NCBI GenBank assembly: GCA_964646435.1
Contig: CAZYEJ010000011.1
Coordinates: 1-50,651 of the forward strand
Source of the DNA: UBA3076 sp964646435
Lineage (GTDB): Bacteria > Desulfobacterota > Dissulfuribacteria > Dissulfuribacterales > UBA3076
DNA length: 50,651 nt
Direction of reading: 5' to 3'
How positions within the stretch are numbered: the stretch's first letter is position 1; each line of letters begins with the position of its first letter. The notes below the pieces were generated by a model. That model searched no databases and had not been told where the DNA came from. It saw nothing but the letters and a program-made list of their open reading frames with translations. The position numbers and the translations under genes were made by a program. Shown here piece after piece: positions 1 through 8,456 of this stretch.

Positions 1-54
1 AATTTAGAATTTAGAATTCAAAATTGTGTCTGAACGGCCTTTTCGTTCAGACAC
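1..54 (+). repeat. A+T-rich/hairpin intergenic repeat, copy 1 (cut by window edge)
   Basis: The sequence has runs of the type TTCAAAATT followed by an 11-bp inverted repeat (GTGTCTGAACG at 26-36, CGTTCAGACAC at 44-54) with a 7-nt loop. The same tail plus hairpin recurs at 27208-27317 and, inverted, at 43106-43217. No T-tract follows the hairpin, so it is not a classical intrinsic terminator, although it could still end or process transcripts. The 5' part of this copy lies outside the window. Confidence 0.75.
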
Positions 55-71
55 TAAATAGGCCTTAGGGA

Positions 72-893
72 TTGACAAAACACATTAATATATCTTCTAT
101 TCGTAATCTTGATTGGTTCTTCCCCGGAATTTCAGAGAATTATAAAGGTCTCTTCATCAAAGACTCTGAGGTGTGGACAGCCCTTGACCTGCTCAAGGAA
201 TATATCCACAAGATTATCAGGCCAAACCTCGAAGAAACGATAATGCCTGGAATTCCCCTATCTACGCACCTCGTCTTGCTGCCAAACGGATGGATGCGTG
301 ATGGTTTTGAGGTTGTCTGCAATGATGCCACCAAAGGCAAACTCGAAGTACGTGTTGATGGAAAACTCGTTCCACAGGCCTCCCTTGTTTGCGCAGGCAC
401 AGTCTTTACAGATGACCGGATACAGATAGGGGAAGGGGTCTTTATTGAATCAGGTGCAATGATCAAGGGACCAAGCATTATCGGAGACCACACGGAGATC
501 AGACAGGGGGCTTACATGCGCGGAGATTGCCTGATTGGAAAATATTGTGTAATTGGACATACTACTGAAGTGAAGCACTCTGTGTTTTTAGACGGGTCAA
601 AGGCAGGGCATTTTGCCTATATTGGTGACAGTATCCTCGGTAGAGACGTAAACCTCGGAGCAGGCACAAAATTTGCTAATTTGCGCTTTGCATCTGGAAA
701 TGTATCCATCAAAATCGAAGGGAGTTCAATTGATACCGGAAGGCGTAAGCTTGGGGCCATCCTTGGGGACAATGTACAAACCGGATGTAATTGCGTTACA
801 AATCCGGGCACATTGGTTGGGTTGGACTCAGTAATAGTCCCCAATACCACGGTAACGCCCGGACTTTACGCACCTTGTTCCGTAATCCGCTAG
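72..893 (+). CDS. GlmU C-terminal-like left-handed beta-helix acyltransferase
   Basis: 273 residues. From about residue 105 onward the protein is a run of hexapeptide repeats (imperfect [LIV]-G-x-x-x-x), the fold of UDP-sugar acyltransferases. The stretch KAGHFAYIGD matches the KxNHLxYxGD segment of GlmU, whose histidine is the acetyltransfer base, and GAGT follows as in GlmU. The N-terminal pyrophosphorylase domain of GlmU is absent; residues 1-100 are an unassigned cap. It is likely an acetyl- or acyltransferase acting on an amino-sugar phosphate in the cytoplasm, but the substrate cannot be read from sequence. The start used is TTG at 72, preceded by TAGGGA; no ATG lies near. It stands alone between a repeat and the ppiC-like gene. 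Confidence 0.75.
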   Translation: MTKHINISSIRNLDWFFPGISENYKGLFIKDSEVWTALDLLKEYIHKIIRPNLEETIMPGIPLSTHLVLLPNGWMRDGFEVVCNDATKGKLEVRVDGKLVPQASLVCAGTVFTDDRIQIGEGVFIESGAMIKGPSIIGDHTEIRQGAYMRGDCLIGKYCVIGHTTEVKHSVFLDGSKAGHFAYIGDSILGRDVNLGAGTKFANLRFASGNVSIKIEGSSIDTGRRKLGAILGDNVQTGCNCVTNPGTLVGLDSVIVPNTTVTPGLYAPCSVIR

Positions 894-964
894 CTCTTGA
901 ATTTTGTAAGCAGTTCTTTTGTCTTTTATTTCATATAGGAATTCACATAGAAAAGGAGAAATAC

Positions 965-1909
965 ATGAAATTAGTTGGTTCGCGCAGATTTACTTTTAAA
1001 ATGTTCCTGGCATTGGTGGGATTTTCCTTCATTTTTGGCCTTTGCAGTAATACTTTTGCATCTGATGAAAAGGAAAACATCCTTGCCCAGGTAGGTTCCT
1101 ACAAGCTAACCCTTGAAGAATTTGAGACTCAGATCCAGTCTTTGCCACCTCAGTTGCAGATGGCCTTACTCAGAAATCCCCAGTTGAAAGAGCAATTTCT
1201 GGACAGATGGGTAGATATCACTCTAATAGCCCAGGAAGCCAGGGATAAAAAGCTGGACCAGGACCCTAAAATTCAGGCCAAGATAGAGGATATCATGAAC
1301 GCCGTTCTGGCCCAGGAATTCCTGCAAAGGGAGATAGAGGGAAAAGTCAAGATAACTGATGACGAGATCGAGACCCATTATAAAGGCCATAAAGAGGGAT
1401 TTACCAATCCCGAGTCTGTGAAGGCCCGTCATATCTTACTGAAGGTCCCGGAAGGGACAGATGAAAAGACGTGGAAAGAGGCCGAATCAAAGGCCAGGGA
1501 CATCAAGAAAAAACTGGAAAATGGCGAGGACTTTGCCGAGCTTGCAAAAAAGTATTCAGATGACCCGAGCTCTAAAAACAAGGGCGGTGATCTTGGCTTT
1601 TTCACCAAAGGGCGCATGGTACCTGAATTCGAGTCCGCAGCCTTTTCTCTTAAAACGGGTGAGGTGAGTGACCCTGTAAAGACTAAGTTTGGGTACCATA
1701 TTATCGAAGTTCAAGAAAAAAAGGCAGCCAGCACAAAAACCCTGAAGGAGGTTCAGGCCCAGATAAGACAGGCCCTGAAAAAGGAAAAACAGCAACAGTT
1801 ACAAGATACACTCATTGAAAAACTAAAGGCCAAATATCCGGTAAAAGTCAACAAAGATCTTCTCGCTGAGGATAAATCACAAGAAAGCAAGGCCCCTCCA
1901 AAAAATTAG
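965..1909 (+). CDS. PpiC/SurA-type peptidyl-prolyl cis-trans isomerase, exported
   Basis: 314 residues. Residues 1-32 form a signal peptide (basic start, hydrophobic core, ending near TFASD). A SurA N-terminal-type helical chaperone segment follows, then a parvulin domain at about residues 155-255 with the typical VKARHILLK, FAELAKKYSDDPS, GGDLGFF and GYHIIEV blocks. The C-terminus is a charged coiled coil rich in Lys and Gln. It is expected to assist folding of exported or outer-membrane proteins in the periplasm. The start is ATG 965, which has AAGGAG 7 nt upstream; an in-frame upstream extension overlapping the previous gene has no signal-peptide logic. A perfect hairpin lies 58 nt after the stop codon. 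Confidence 0.93.
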   Translation: MKLVGSRRFTFKMFLALVGFSFIFGLCSNTFASDEKENILAQVGSYKLTLEEFETQIQSLPPQLQMALLRNPQLKEQFLDRWVDITLIAQEARDKKLDQDPKIQAKIEDIMNAVLAQEFLQREIEGKVKITDDEIETHYKGHKEGFTNPESVKARHILLKVPEGTDEKTWKEAESKARDIKKKLENGEDFAELAKKYSDDPSSKNKGGDLGFFTKGRMVPEFESAAFSLKTGEVSDPVKTKFGYHIIEVQEKKAASTKTLKEVQAQIRQALKKEKQQQLQDTLIEKLKAKYPVKVNKDLLAEDKSQESKAPPKN

Positions 1910-1966
1910 GGGAGCTACTTGCAAACCTCGATTTTTAGTTTGAGTTTTGCGAGCGGCTAGGCACTG

Positions 1967-2003
1967 TAGTTCAGGCAGCCACTAAAAGTGGCTGCCTGAA
2001 CTA
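1967..2003. terminator. Perfect 17-bp hairpin after the ppiC-like gene
   Basis: TAGTTCAGGCAGCCACT (1967-1983), loop AAA, then the exact reverse complement (1987-2003). No T-run follows, so it may be a factor-dependent terminator, an RNA-stabilising hairpin or a protein-binding palindrome. Its stem contains GTTCAG/CTGAAC, as do the other strong hairpins in the window. Confidence 0.6.
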
Positions 2004-2059
2004 TGCCTGAGTTATTGAATAATATATTTGCTTATGAGCTTCTCGAAATTCACCCTTTC

Positions 2060-2088
2060 TTGACACCTCTCTAATCAGTTCCTACCAT
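2060..2088 (+). promoter_or_regulatory. Sigma70-type promoter immediately upstream of ftsH
   Basis: TTGACA at 2060-2065, a 17-nt spacer, then TACCAT at 2083-2088. The predicted transcription start (about 2095) is only 1-3 nt before the ftsH ATG at 2097, and no Shine-Dalgarno sequence precedes that ATG. Confidence 0.55.
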
Positions 2089-2096
2089 ACAGTTCT

Positions 2097-4058
2097 ATGG
2101 ATAAACGACGCCGCAGACTAATATTTTCCGCCATCTATTGGATGATCGGGCTTATTCTTATCTTCAGTCTGCCGAATCTATGGATTCACATGCAGACAAG
2201 AGAGATTTCCTATTCCCAGTTCAAACAGATGTTAAGGGAAGGAAAAATTCTTGAAATCCGCATGGATCAGGAAGAAATCCGGGGAATACTTTACACAGGT
2301 CGTGCAGCCGGCCTTCAGAGACTACAGGCGAAGATTCAGGGACTGGAGCAGGAAAAGATCATAGATAACGCCCCGTTGGGAAAGGAAAAACAGCTTTCCC
2401 TGCAGGAACTTTTTAGCCAACTCCGGAAACTGACTGAGCAAAAAGGCGATCTGGTACTCTTTCGTACCTTAAGAGTTGATGATTCCAAGCTTGTAGAAGA
2501 ACTGGATGCCAAAGGGGTTGATTATTCAGGAGTGCAGAAGGGTATCCTTGATCAGCTCTTCTGGGGTACGATCCTGCCGATACTTTTCTGGGTCGGGCTC
2601 TGGTTTTTGCTGATCAAGGGCATGGGAAGGCCCGGAGCAGGGCTCCTCTCGTTTGGCAAATCAAAGGCGAAGGTTGCCGTGGAAAAAGATACCGGCGTAC
2701 GATTCGACGATGTAGCCGGATGCGATGAGTCCAAAGAAGAACTGAAAGAAGTAGTGGAATTTCTGAAAGAGCCCAAAAAATTCGAGGAGTTAGGGGCCAA
2801 GATACCCAAAGGGGTGCTCCTCCTGGGTCCGCCGGGGACAGGGAAGACCCTCCTTGCAAGGGCTCTGGCAGGCGAGGCGGAGGTCCCCTTTTACAGCATA
2901 TCCGGCTCTGAATTCATTGAAATGTTTGTAGGCGTCGGGGCCGCACGGGTAAGAGACCTCTTTAACCAGGCCAAGGAGAACACGCCCTGCATAATTTTTG
3001 TTGACGAGATTGACGCCATAGGAAAATTCCGTGGCGGTGGAATGATGGGAGGCGGCCATGAGGAAAGGGAACAGACCCTGAATCAGCTCCTTGTGGAGAT
3101 GGACGGATTTGAGCCCAACCTGGGCGTAATCCTGCTTGCCGCAACCAACCGGCCTGAGATCCTGGATCCGGCCCTCCTGCGTCCCGGCAGGTTCGATCGC
3201 CAGGTAATACTCGATGCCCCTGACATGAAGGGCAGGGAAGCGATACTCAGGGTCCACTCCCGCGGCAAACCCCTGGCCCCCGACATAGATCTTAAAACCA
3301 TCGCCCTCAGGACCCCAGGGTTCTCCGGAGCCGATCTTGCGAATATTATGAATGAGGCAGCCCTTCTTGCAGCAAGGCATGGTTCAAAACAGATCACCCA
3401 GGCCCACGTCGAAGAGGCAGTTGAAAAGGTATTTGCCGGCCCGGAACGAAAAAGCCGGGTACTTGGGGAAAAAGAGCGCAAACGCGTGGCCTATCATGAG
3501 GCCGGCCATGCCCTTGTGGCATTTCATTGTCCCAATGCCCTGCCGGTCGCCAAGATTTCTATCATACCAAGGGGAAAGGCAGCTCTTGGCTATACACTTC
3601 AGTTACCTGAGGAAGAGCGGTACCTTGTAACCAAAAGTGAACTTCTGGACAGGATCTGTGTATCTTTTGGAGGGCGGGCCGCTGAGAAAATAATTATGGG
3701 AGAGGTGAGTTCCGGGGCACAGAATGACCTGGAAATGGCTACTGAAATAGCCAGAAGCATGATATGCCGCTTCGGAATGGACGAAAAGGTCGGACCCGTG
3801 GCCCTTTCCAGGGAAACCAGTCCTTTTCTGAGGGTGCCTGGTATCCCACAGACCACAGAACCTTTGAGCCCTGAACTTGCCTCAGAAGTGGACAGGCAGG
3901 TACGACAACTGTTGAGCGAGCAGGATGCCAGGGCTCAAAAAATCTTAGAAGAACATCCAGATGCCCTTGAGAAGGTGGCAGAGCGCCTGCTCGTGCAAGA
4001 AATAATGAGCAAAGATGAATTCTGCGAAATTGCAGGTGAGGTTGAAAAAGGACAGTAA
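2097..4058 (+). CDS. ftsH: ATP-dependent zinc metalloprotease FtsH
   Basis: 653 residues, full length for the family. Membrane segments lie at about 10-30 and 152-174 and bracket a periplasmic domain that is longer than usual (a charged helical insert near 70-115). Walker A GPPGTGKT is at 244-251, Walker B VDEIDAIG at 302-309, the second region of homology at about 340-370 (ATNRPE, RPGRFDR), and the zinc-protease motif HEAGH at 467-471. FtsH degrades unfolded and short-lived membrane and cytosolic proteins at the inner membrane. A Gly/Met-rich loop (GGGMMGGG) follows Walker B. A promoter sits directly against the ATG, so the mRNA may be leaderless. htrA follows after 13 nt and is probably cotranscribed. 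Confidence 0.97.
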   Translation: MDKRRRRLIFSAIYWMIGLILIFSLPNLWIHMQTREISYSQFKQMLREGKILEIRMDQEEIRGILYTGRAAGLQRLQAKIQGLEQEKIIDNAPLGKEKQLSLQELFSQLRKLTEQKGDLVLFRTLRVDDSKLVEELDAKGVDYSGVQKGILDQLFWGTILPILFWVGLWFLLIKGMGRPGAGLLSFGKSKAKVAVEKDTGVRFDDVAGCDESKEELKEVVEFLKEPKKFEELGAKIPKGVLLLGPPGTGKTLLARALAGEAEVPFYSISGSEFIEMFVGVGAARVRDLFNQAKENTPCIIFVDEIDAIGKFRGGGMMGGGHEEREQTLNQLLVEMDGFEPNLGVILLAATNRPEILDPALLRPGRFDRQVILDAPDMKGREAILRVHSRGKPLAPDIDLKTIALRTPGFSGADLANIMNEAALLAARHGSKQITQAHVEEAVEKVFAGPERKSRVLGEKERKRVAYHEAGHALVAFHCPNALPVAKISIIPRGKAALGYTLQLPEEERYLVTKSELLDRICVSFGGRAAEKIIMGEVSSGAQNDLEMATEIARSMICRFGMDEKVGPVALSRETSPFLRVPGIPQTTEPLSPELASEVDRQVRQLLSEQDARAQKILEEHPDALEKVAERLLVQEIMSKDEFCEIAGEVEKGQ

Positions 4059-4071
4059 GGAGAAAAACAAA

Positions 4072-5553
4072 ATGTACACAGAGAACAATCTGAAAACATT
4101 CGTACAGTTCAATTTTATTAAAATGTTAATAACAATGCTGCTGATATTGAGTTGTACTACAAACGCTTTTGCATCAAATATCGATGACCAGAACATAGCC
4201 ATGCTAGACAAAACGAGTAAGGCCTTTGCCGCTATAGTTAAGAAGGCCATACCGGCGGTGGTCTTTGTCCGGGTTGAAAAGACAGTGGTAAGAGGTGACG
4301 CAGCATCACCCTTTCAGTCTCAGGACCCCTCTGACTTCTTTAATGACCCGTTTTTTGAGCGTTTTTTCGGACCTCACTTTCAACCAAGACAGAGAACGCC
4401 CAAGAAATTCCAACAGAGAGGACAGGGCTCAGGCTTTATTATCAGTAAAGACGGCTATATCCTTATCAATAATCATGTAGTGGGAGATGCTGACCTCATC
4501 AAGGTAAAGTTGTCTGACGGCAGGGAATTCAAAGCCAAGGTGATAGGGACGGACCCTCAATCCGATGTGGCAGTGATAAAGATAGACGCGACAGATCTGC
4601 CTGTACTCCGCCTGGGTGACTCGGACAAGCTTGAGGTGGGAGAATGGGTTATAGCCATAGGTAATCCCTTTGGTCTCAGCGAGACAGTCACTGTAGGTGT
4701 GGTCAGTGCCAAGGGCAGAAGCCGTATAGGCATCAACGACTACGAAGACTTTATACAGACCGATGCTGCCATAAACCCGGGGAATTCCGGCGGACCACTT
4801 GTTAACATCCATGGAGAGGCCGTTGGTATGAACACTGCCATATTCTCCAGAAGTGGCGGTTATATGGGTATAGGTTTCGCCATACCGATAAACATGGCGA
4901 AGTCCATTGTGGATCAACTCCTGGAAAAAGGCAAAGTCACCAGGGGATGGTTCGGAGTGGTCATACAGGATATAGACGATGAACTCGCAAAATCCTTTGG
5001 CCTGAAAAAGACTGAGGGCGTGCTGGTAGCTGAGGTCTCGGAAGGCTCTCCTGCAGAAAAAGCAGGTCTGAAACAGGGTGATATCATACTCCGCCTGAAC
5101 AGCAAAAAGGTCAATAACGTGGGGGAACTCAGAAACAAAATAGCCCTGACCGCGCCAGGGACCAAGGTAAAGATAGACGTCTTGAGAGAAAACAGACACA
5201 AGACCCTCCAGGTCACTATCGGTGAACAGCCTGTTGGCAAGACCATGGGGATGGCCCAGCACAAAATCCTGGGCAAGCTCGGCCTTGTCGTGCAGGACCT
5301 GACTGCGGAGTTGGCAAAACAATTCGGATACCGTGATGGCCAAGGTGTTCTGGTGGCAAAGGTAGAGCAGGGAAGCCCTGCAGCCCGTGTAGGTATCCGC
5401 CCAGGACACCTGATAGAAGAGGTGAACCGCAAGCGGGTTCACAATATGGATGAGTTTGTAAAGGCCCTGGCACAATCAAAACAGACCAAGAGCGTCCTTT
5501 TCAGGATTCGGGATGGCGAGTTCAGTCGCTATGTAGCCATACATATCGATTAA
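4072..5553 (+). CDS. htrA: HtrA/DegP-family (Do) periplasmic serine endoprotease
   Basis: 493 residues from ATG 4072, which has AAGGAG 11 nt upstream; an in-frame extension into ftsH is less likely. A signal peptide is at 1-35 (hydrophobic core at 15-27). The trypsin-like domain carries the triad His135 (NNHVV), Asp165 (SDVAVIK) and Ser239 (GNSGGP). Two PDZ domains follow at about 280-370 and 390-485, as in DegP/DegQ. It degrades and chaperones misfolded envelope proteins. The order ppiC-ftsH-htrA makes this an envelope quality-control group. The loop with aromatic residues at 88-103 (FF, FFERFFG) is the LA-loop region typical of the family. Confidence 0.96.
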   Translation: MYTENNLKTFVQFNFIKMLITMLLILSCTTNAFASNIDDQNIAMLDKTSKAFAAIVKKAIPAVVFVRVEKTVVRGDAASPFQSQDPSDFFNDPFFERFFGPHFQPRQRTPKKFQQRGQGSGFIISKDGYILINNHVVGDADLIKVKLSDGREFKAKVIGTDPQSDVAVIKIDATDLPVLRLGDSDKLEVGEWVIAIGNPFGLSETVTVGVVSAKGRSRIGINDYEDFIQTDAAINPGNSGGPLVNIHGEAVGMNTAIFSRSGGYMGIGFAIPINMAKSIVDQLLEKGKVTRGWFGVVIQDIDDELAKSFGLKKTEGVLVAEVSEGSPAEKAGLKQGDIILRLNSKKVNNVGELRNKIALTAPGTKVKIDVLRENRHKTLQVTIGEQPVGKTMGMAQHKILGKLGLVVQDLTAELAKQFGYRDGQGVLVAKVEQGSPAARVGIRPGHLIEEVNRKRVHNMDEFVKALAQSKQTKSVLFRIRDGEFSRYVAIHID

Positions 5554-5560
5554 AACTCTC

Positions 5561-5717
5561 GTAAGCGTTCACAGGGCACCGCATCTGCTTTGTTGTCGGG
5601 CACTTGAAATACAGGGAGTACGTCTGTGTACCCTCCGCCTCGCATCTGCAGCATCCTGTAAACGCTTGCAGCTCGGTGGGTTCCGGTAAAACGGGCGTTG
5701 TGACCCCGTAAACGGCT
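5561..5717 (+). repeat. GTAAGCG palindromic repeat element, copy A
   Basis: The core, 5561-5669, starts GTAAGCGTTCACAGGG and ends CCTGTAAACGCTTGC. A ~48-bp tail ends in GTAAACGGCTAT (5708-5719). It matches copies at 8884-8993, 14910-15069 and 44485-44641 almost base for base in the core. It fills the space between htrA and the hisD terminator. Short open frames across it are repeat artefacts. Confidence 0.9.
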
Positions 5718-5747
5718 ATGAATTCTCAAAGGTACTGCAAATGGTTC

Positions 5748-5781
5748 GGGGCCAGGGAAAACCCGGCCCCTGATTTTTTTT
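5748..5781 (+). terminator. Intrinsic terminator abutting the hisD ribosome-binding site
   Basis: GGGGCC-A-GGG, loop AAAA, CCC-GGCCCC (5748-5770), then TGA and eight T (5774-5781). This is a strong GC hairpin with one bulge plus a U-tract. The U-tract touches the hisD Shine-Dalgarno AGGAG (5782-5786). It either ends htrA transcription or acts as an attenuator of hisD. Confidence 0.8.
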
Positions 5782-5795
5782 AGGAGACCTAAAAA

Positions 5796-7097
5796 ATGCT
5801 GAAACCTGTTTATTATAATACTGCTGAGGGAAAAAGCAGGGTGAATTCCTTGATCCACCGCCAATTTGAGATCTCCTCACAGCATGAGACCAGGGTAAAG
5901 GAGATACTTGAACAGGTAAGAAGCAAAGGAGATCAGGCTGTAGTCCAATACACAAGACAGTATGACGCCCCTGATTTTGAAATCAAGGACCTGGCAGTAT
6001 CCCAACAAGAGTTAAAAGCAGCCTATTCAAAGGTAGACAACGATTTCCTGTCAAGCATCAAGAAAGCTATTTCCAATATTAAAGAGTTCCATATGCATCA
6101 GAAGCCAAAGTCATGGATAATGACAAGGGAAGATGGAACCATATTAGGACAAATGATACGGCCTGTGGATGCCGCCGGATTGTATGTCCCCGGAGGCAAG
6201 GGGGGTGAAACTCCGCTGGTCTCTTCTGTCCTCATGAATGCAATCCCTGCCAAAATTGCAGGGGTCAAACGGATTGTGATCACCACGCCGCCCGACAAGT
6301 ATGGGGCCGTTAATCCTCATTTGCTGGTAGCAGTCTCGGAAGTGGGAGTAAGTGAAATCTACAAGATGGGGAGCGCCTGGGCCATCGGTGCCCTGGCCTT
6401 TGGAACAGAGACAGTGGTCCCAGTGGACGTAGTAGTGGGACCGGGTAATGTCTATGTGACCCTGGCCAAGAAGATGATAGCAGGTATTGTCGGGATCGAC
6501 ATGGTGGCAGGACCAAGTGAGGTGCTAATCATAGCGGATGAAGGTGCATCGTCAGAGTTCGTGGCTGCTGATCTCCTCTCTCAGGCAGAGCATGACCCTA
6601 TGGCGACAGCCATGCTGATTACTACATCGACAAGGCTTGCTGAAGAAGTGCCTGCGGAATTGAAAAACCAACTTGAAAAGCTGGAAAGACATGAGACTGC
6701 AACCGAGTCCTTGAAGACAAATGGCCTGTTACTGAAAGTTGATGACCTCGAGACAGCTACTGAGATAGCAAACAGAATCGGACCGGAACACTTGGAATTG
6801 TTGGTCTCAGACCCGTGGGGATTGCTTCCCAAAATCCGTCACGCAGGGGCAATATTCCTGGGCAACGCTACACCGGAGCCCATAGGAGACTATATTGCCG
6901 GGCCTAACCACATACTCCCCACCATGGGTACAGCACGGTTTTCTTCAGCCCTTGGTGTGGAGACCTTCCTTAAGCATTCAAGTGTGATTTCCTATTCCCA
7001 GGAGGCCTTCCAAAAAGATGCTGACGACGTAATCCGTCTGGCAGAAATCGAAGGCCTTACGGCCCATGCCCAGTCCATCAGGGTACGACAAGGATAG
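5796..7097 (+). CDS. hisD: Histidinol dehydrogenase
   Basis: 433 residues, normal length. It catalyses the last two steps of histidine biosynthesis, L-histidinol to L-histidine, with two NAD+ and a zinc ion. Family blocks are present: AGLYVPGGKGG near 124, GPGNVYVTLAKK near 212, GPSEVLIIAD near 238, QAEHDP (zinc/substrate ligands) near 263 and the C-terminal GPNHILPT segment near 367. ATG 5796 has AGGAG 9 nt upstream. No other his gene is in the window, so hisD is an orphan here, and a terminator directly precedes its ribosome-binding site. A transposase fragment begins within 90 nt of its end. Confidence 0.97.
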   Translation: MLKPVYYNTAEGKSRVNSLIHRQFEISSQHETRVKEILEQVRSKGDQAVVQYTRQYDAPDFEIKDLAVSQQELKAAYSKVDNDFLSSIKKAISNIKEFHMHQKPKSWIMTREDGTILGQMIRPVDAAGLYVPGGKGGETPLVSSVLMNAIPAKIAGVKRIVITTPPDKYGAVNPHLLVAVSEVGVSEIYKMGSAWAIGALAFGTETVVPVDVVVGPGNVYVTLAKKMIAGIVGIDMVAGPSEVLIIADEGASSEFVAADLLSQAEHDPMATAMLITTSTRLAEEVPAELKNQLEKLERHETATESLKTNGLLLKVDDLETATEIANRIGPEHLELLVSDPWGLLPKIRHAGAIFLGNATPEPIGDYIAGPNHILPTMGTARFSSALGVETFLKHSSVISYSQEAFQKDADDVIRLAEIEGLTAHAQSIRVRQG

Positions 7098-7182
7098 CGG
7101 CTCAAAGGTCCATGTTATAATGCCTGGCAATGTATTCCATGCTGCGGCCCTGCCCGTCAATCTTGAACGCCTTGTTCGCTAT

Positions 7183-7576
7183 GCGGACACGGATTGACTG
7201 GGCCCATTTTATCAAAGAGATGCTTGAAGAGCGTTATGCAGATGCCGAGAAAGTAGTTTTGGTTATGGACAATCTCAACACGCACAACATAGCCTCGCTA
7301 TACACGGCTTTTCCACCTGAAGAAGCCAGGCACTTGGCGGAACGCCTTGAAATACATTACACTCCTAAACACGGGAGCTGGCTGGACATTGCAGAGATTG
7401 AGCTGAGTGTTTTGAAGCGACAATGCCTTGCAGGTCGAATTGATTGTATTGAGAAAATGCGAACCGAAGTGGCCGCATGGAATGCTGATCGAAATAACCG
7501 TCAAACTGAGGTTGACTGGCAGTTTAGAACGGATGACGCTCGCATCAAGCTGAAATGGCTATGTCCGAAACTTTAG
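7183..7576 (+). pseudogene. IS630-family transposase, C-terminal remnant
   Basis: The open frame encodes RTRIDWAHFIKEML, the DDE-domain strand VVLVMDNLNTH, HYTPKHGSWLDIAEIELSVL and a basic C-terminal end. This is the second half of an IS630 transposase with the second catalytic Asp (DNLNTH) and the Glu (EIELS) preserved. The N-terminal helix-turn-helix and first Asp are missing. The frame can be opened from 7130, but homology starts near 7183. No terminal inverted repeats are visible, so this is a dead remnant. Nothing recognisable lies in 7098-7182. Confidence 0.85.
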
Positions 7577-7665
7577 AATATATATTGTACTAGCAGCTTC
7601 CAAGGAGGTTAGGGCCTATTGATAACCTTGAATTTGATGGAAGGCCGAAGGGTATGGATATTCAG

Positions 7666-8100
7666 TTATAAACTTACTATTCTTATTCCAGATAGAGAAG
7701 CTAATCGGGATTGCCTTTCGTCGAAAGTAAAAAATCTGTCAGCTTTGATTGATAAAGCTGAGGCCACATGTAGAATATCCAAAGTCCTTGACCCCGTTTT
7801 ACCCGTGTACTTTCTTGATAAATCCACAGCGTATTGGAATGTGTCAGTCCAGCTTATTTGTGGACGATAATAAACTCCTTTGCTTTCATGTTTAGCAAAT
7901 TTTGCTATAATAAGACGTATCTCATCCGTTCTAATCTCAGTCCTGAATTCCTTCAGATTGATAGCATTGTTGAACTCTAATTCGTGAAAAATTGTTAAAG
8001 GAATGGCTTCATTGTTCTCCTTAAGCCAATTTGAGGTATCTAAGGAATGTTCTTCTTTGATATAGAGTTTAACGATTACACTCGTATCTACGTAGAGCAC
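7666..8100 (-). CDS. PIN-domain (VapC-like) toxin ribonuclease
   Basis: 144 residues. It has the PIN architecture: MLYVDTSVIVK at the start with the first metal-binding Asp5, a conserved acidic Glu in FHELEFNNAI near 40, and the C-terminal acidic cluster in DILHVASAL...FFTFDERQ (about 108-127). VapC-type toxins cut tRNA or rRNA and are neutralised by a cognate antitoxin. The start codon directly abuts the stop of the upstream Phd-like gene (8101), so the two form an operon with the antitoxin first. All expected acidic residues appear intact, so it may still be active. Confidence 0.85.
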   Translation of the reverse strand: MLYVDTSVIVKLYIKEEHSLDTSNWLKENNEAIPLTIFHELEFNNAINLKEFRTEIRTDEIRLIIAKFAKHESKGVYYRPQISWTDTFQYAVDLSRKYTGKTGSRTLDILHVASALSIKADRFFTFDERQSRLASLSGIRIVSL

Positions 8101-8331
8101 TTAGAACCTATCCCTCCTGCCTTCAATAACTATTTCACTTATTGGCTTTCCTTTAAGATCAATAGCTTCATTGTAAAAATCAGGCCACTCAATTTCGCTT
8201 TTAGGGGCCAAGGACACCATTCTGGCCACGGGTTTCCCTCTCTTTGTAATGATTATTTCTTTACCACTATTAATACCTTTAAGGACCCGGGCAAAATTTT
8301 TCTGGATTTCTCCAACAGTTGCTGTTTTCAT
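8101..8331 (-). CDS. Phd/YefM-family antitoxin
   Basis: 76 residues. Residues 1-45 match the Phd/YefM DNA-binding fold (TVGEIQKNFARVLKGI, then IIITKRGKPVARMV). The C-terminal part (WPDFYNEAIDLKGKP...) would wrap the toxin. It binds and neutralises the downstream PIN toxin and should repress the shared promoter. A near-consensus promoter and a 23-bp palindrome lie just upstream. Confidence 0.88.
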   Translation of the reverse strand: MKTATVGEIQKNFARVLKGINSGKEIIITKRGKPVARMVSLAPKSEIEWPDFYNEAIDLKGKPISEIVIEGRRDRF

Positions 8332-8350
8332 ATTTTTTTCTTATTTGCTA

Positions 8351-8387
8351 ATTACGTATATTATATGCGTAATGAATAATATGTCAA
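8351..8387 (-). promoter_or_regulatory. Toxin-antitoxin promoter with overlapping palindromic operator
   Basis: Read on the minus strand: TTGACA (8387-8382), a 16-nt spacer, TATAAT (8365-8360), both perfect consensus. A 23-bp palindrome with one mismatched pair (ATTACG at 8351-8356 to CGTAAT at 8368-8373) covers the -10 box. This is the expected layout of an operator autoregulated by the antitoxin. Confidence 0.8.
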
Positions 8388-8456
8388 GATTGATCTATGA
8401 TTTCATTGTAGATTGTAAACTAAAATGATTTATTTGCCTGTCCCCAATTCTCCCCG

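Noticed and set aside
2790..3380. Minus-strand open frame antisense to ftsH (196 codons)
   Set aside because: Overlaps the AAA and protease domains of ftsH; no start site or recognisable fold.
4429..5475. Long minus-strand open frame antisense to htrA (348 codons)
   Set aside because: Fully contained in htrA, whose triad and PDZ domains are clear; a codon-bias shadow.
5550..5864. Minus-strand open frame over the htrA-hisD gap
   Set aside because: It consists of repeat copy A plus the hisD terminator read backward; no start context or homology.
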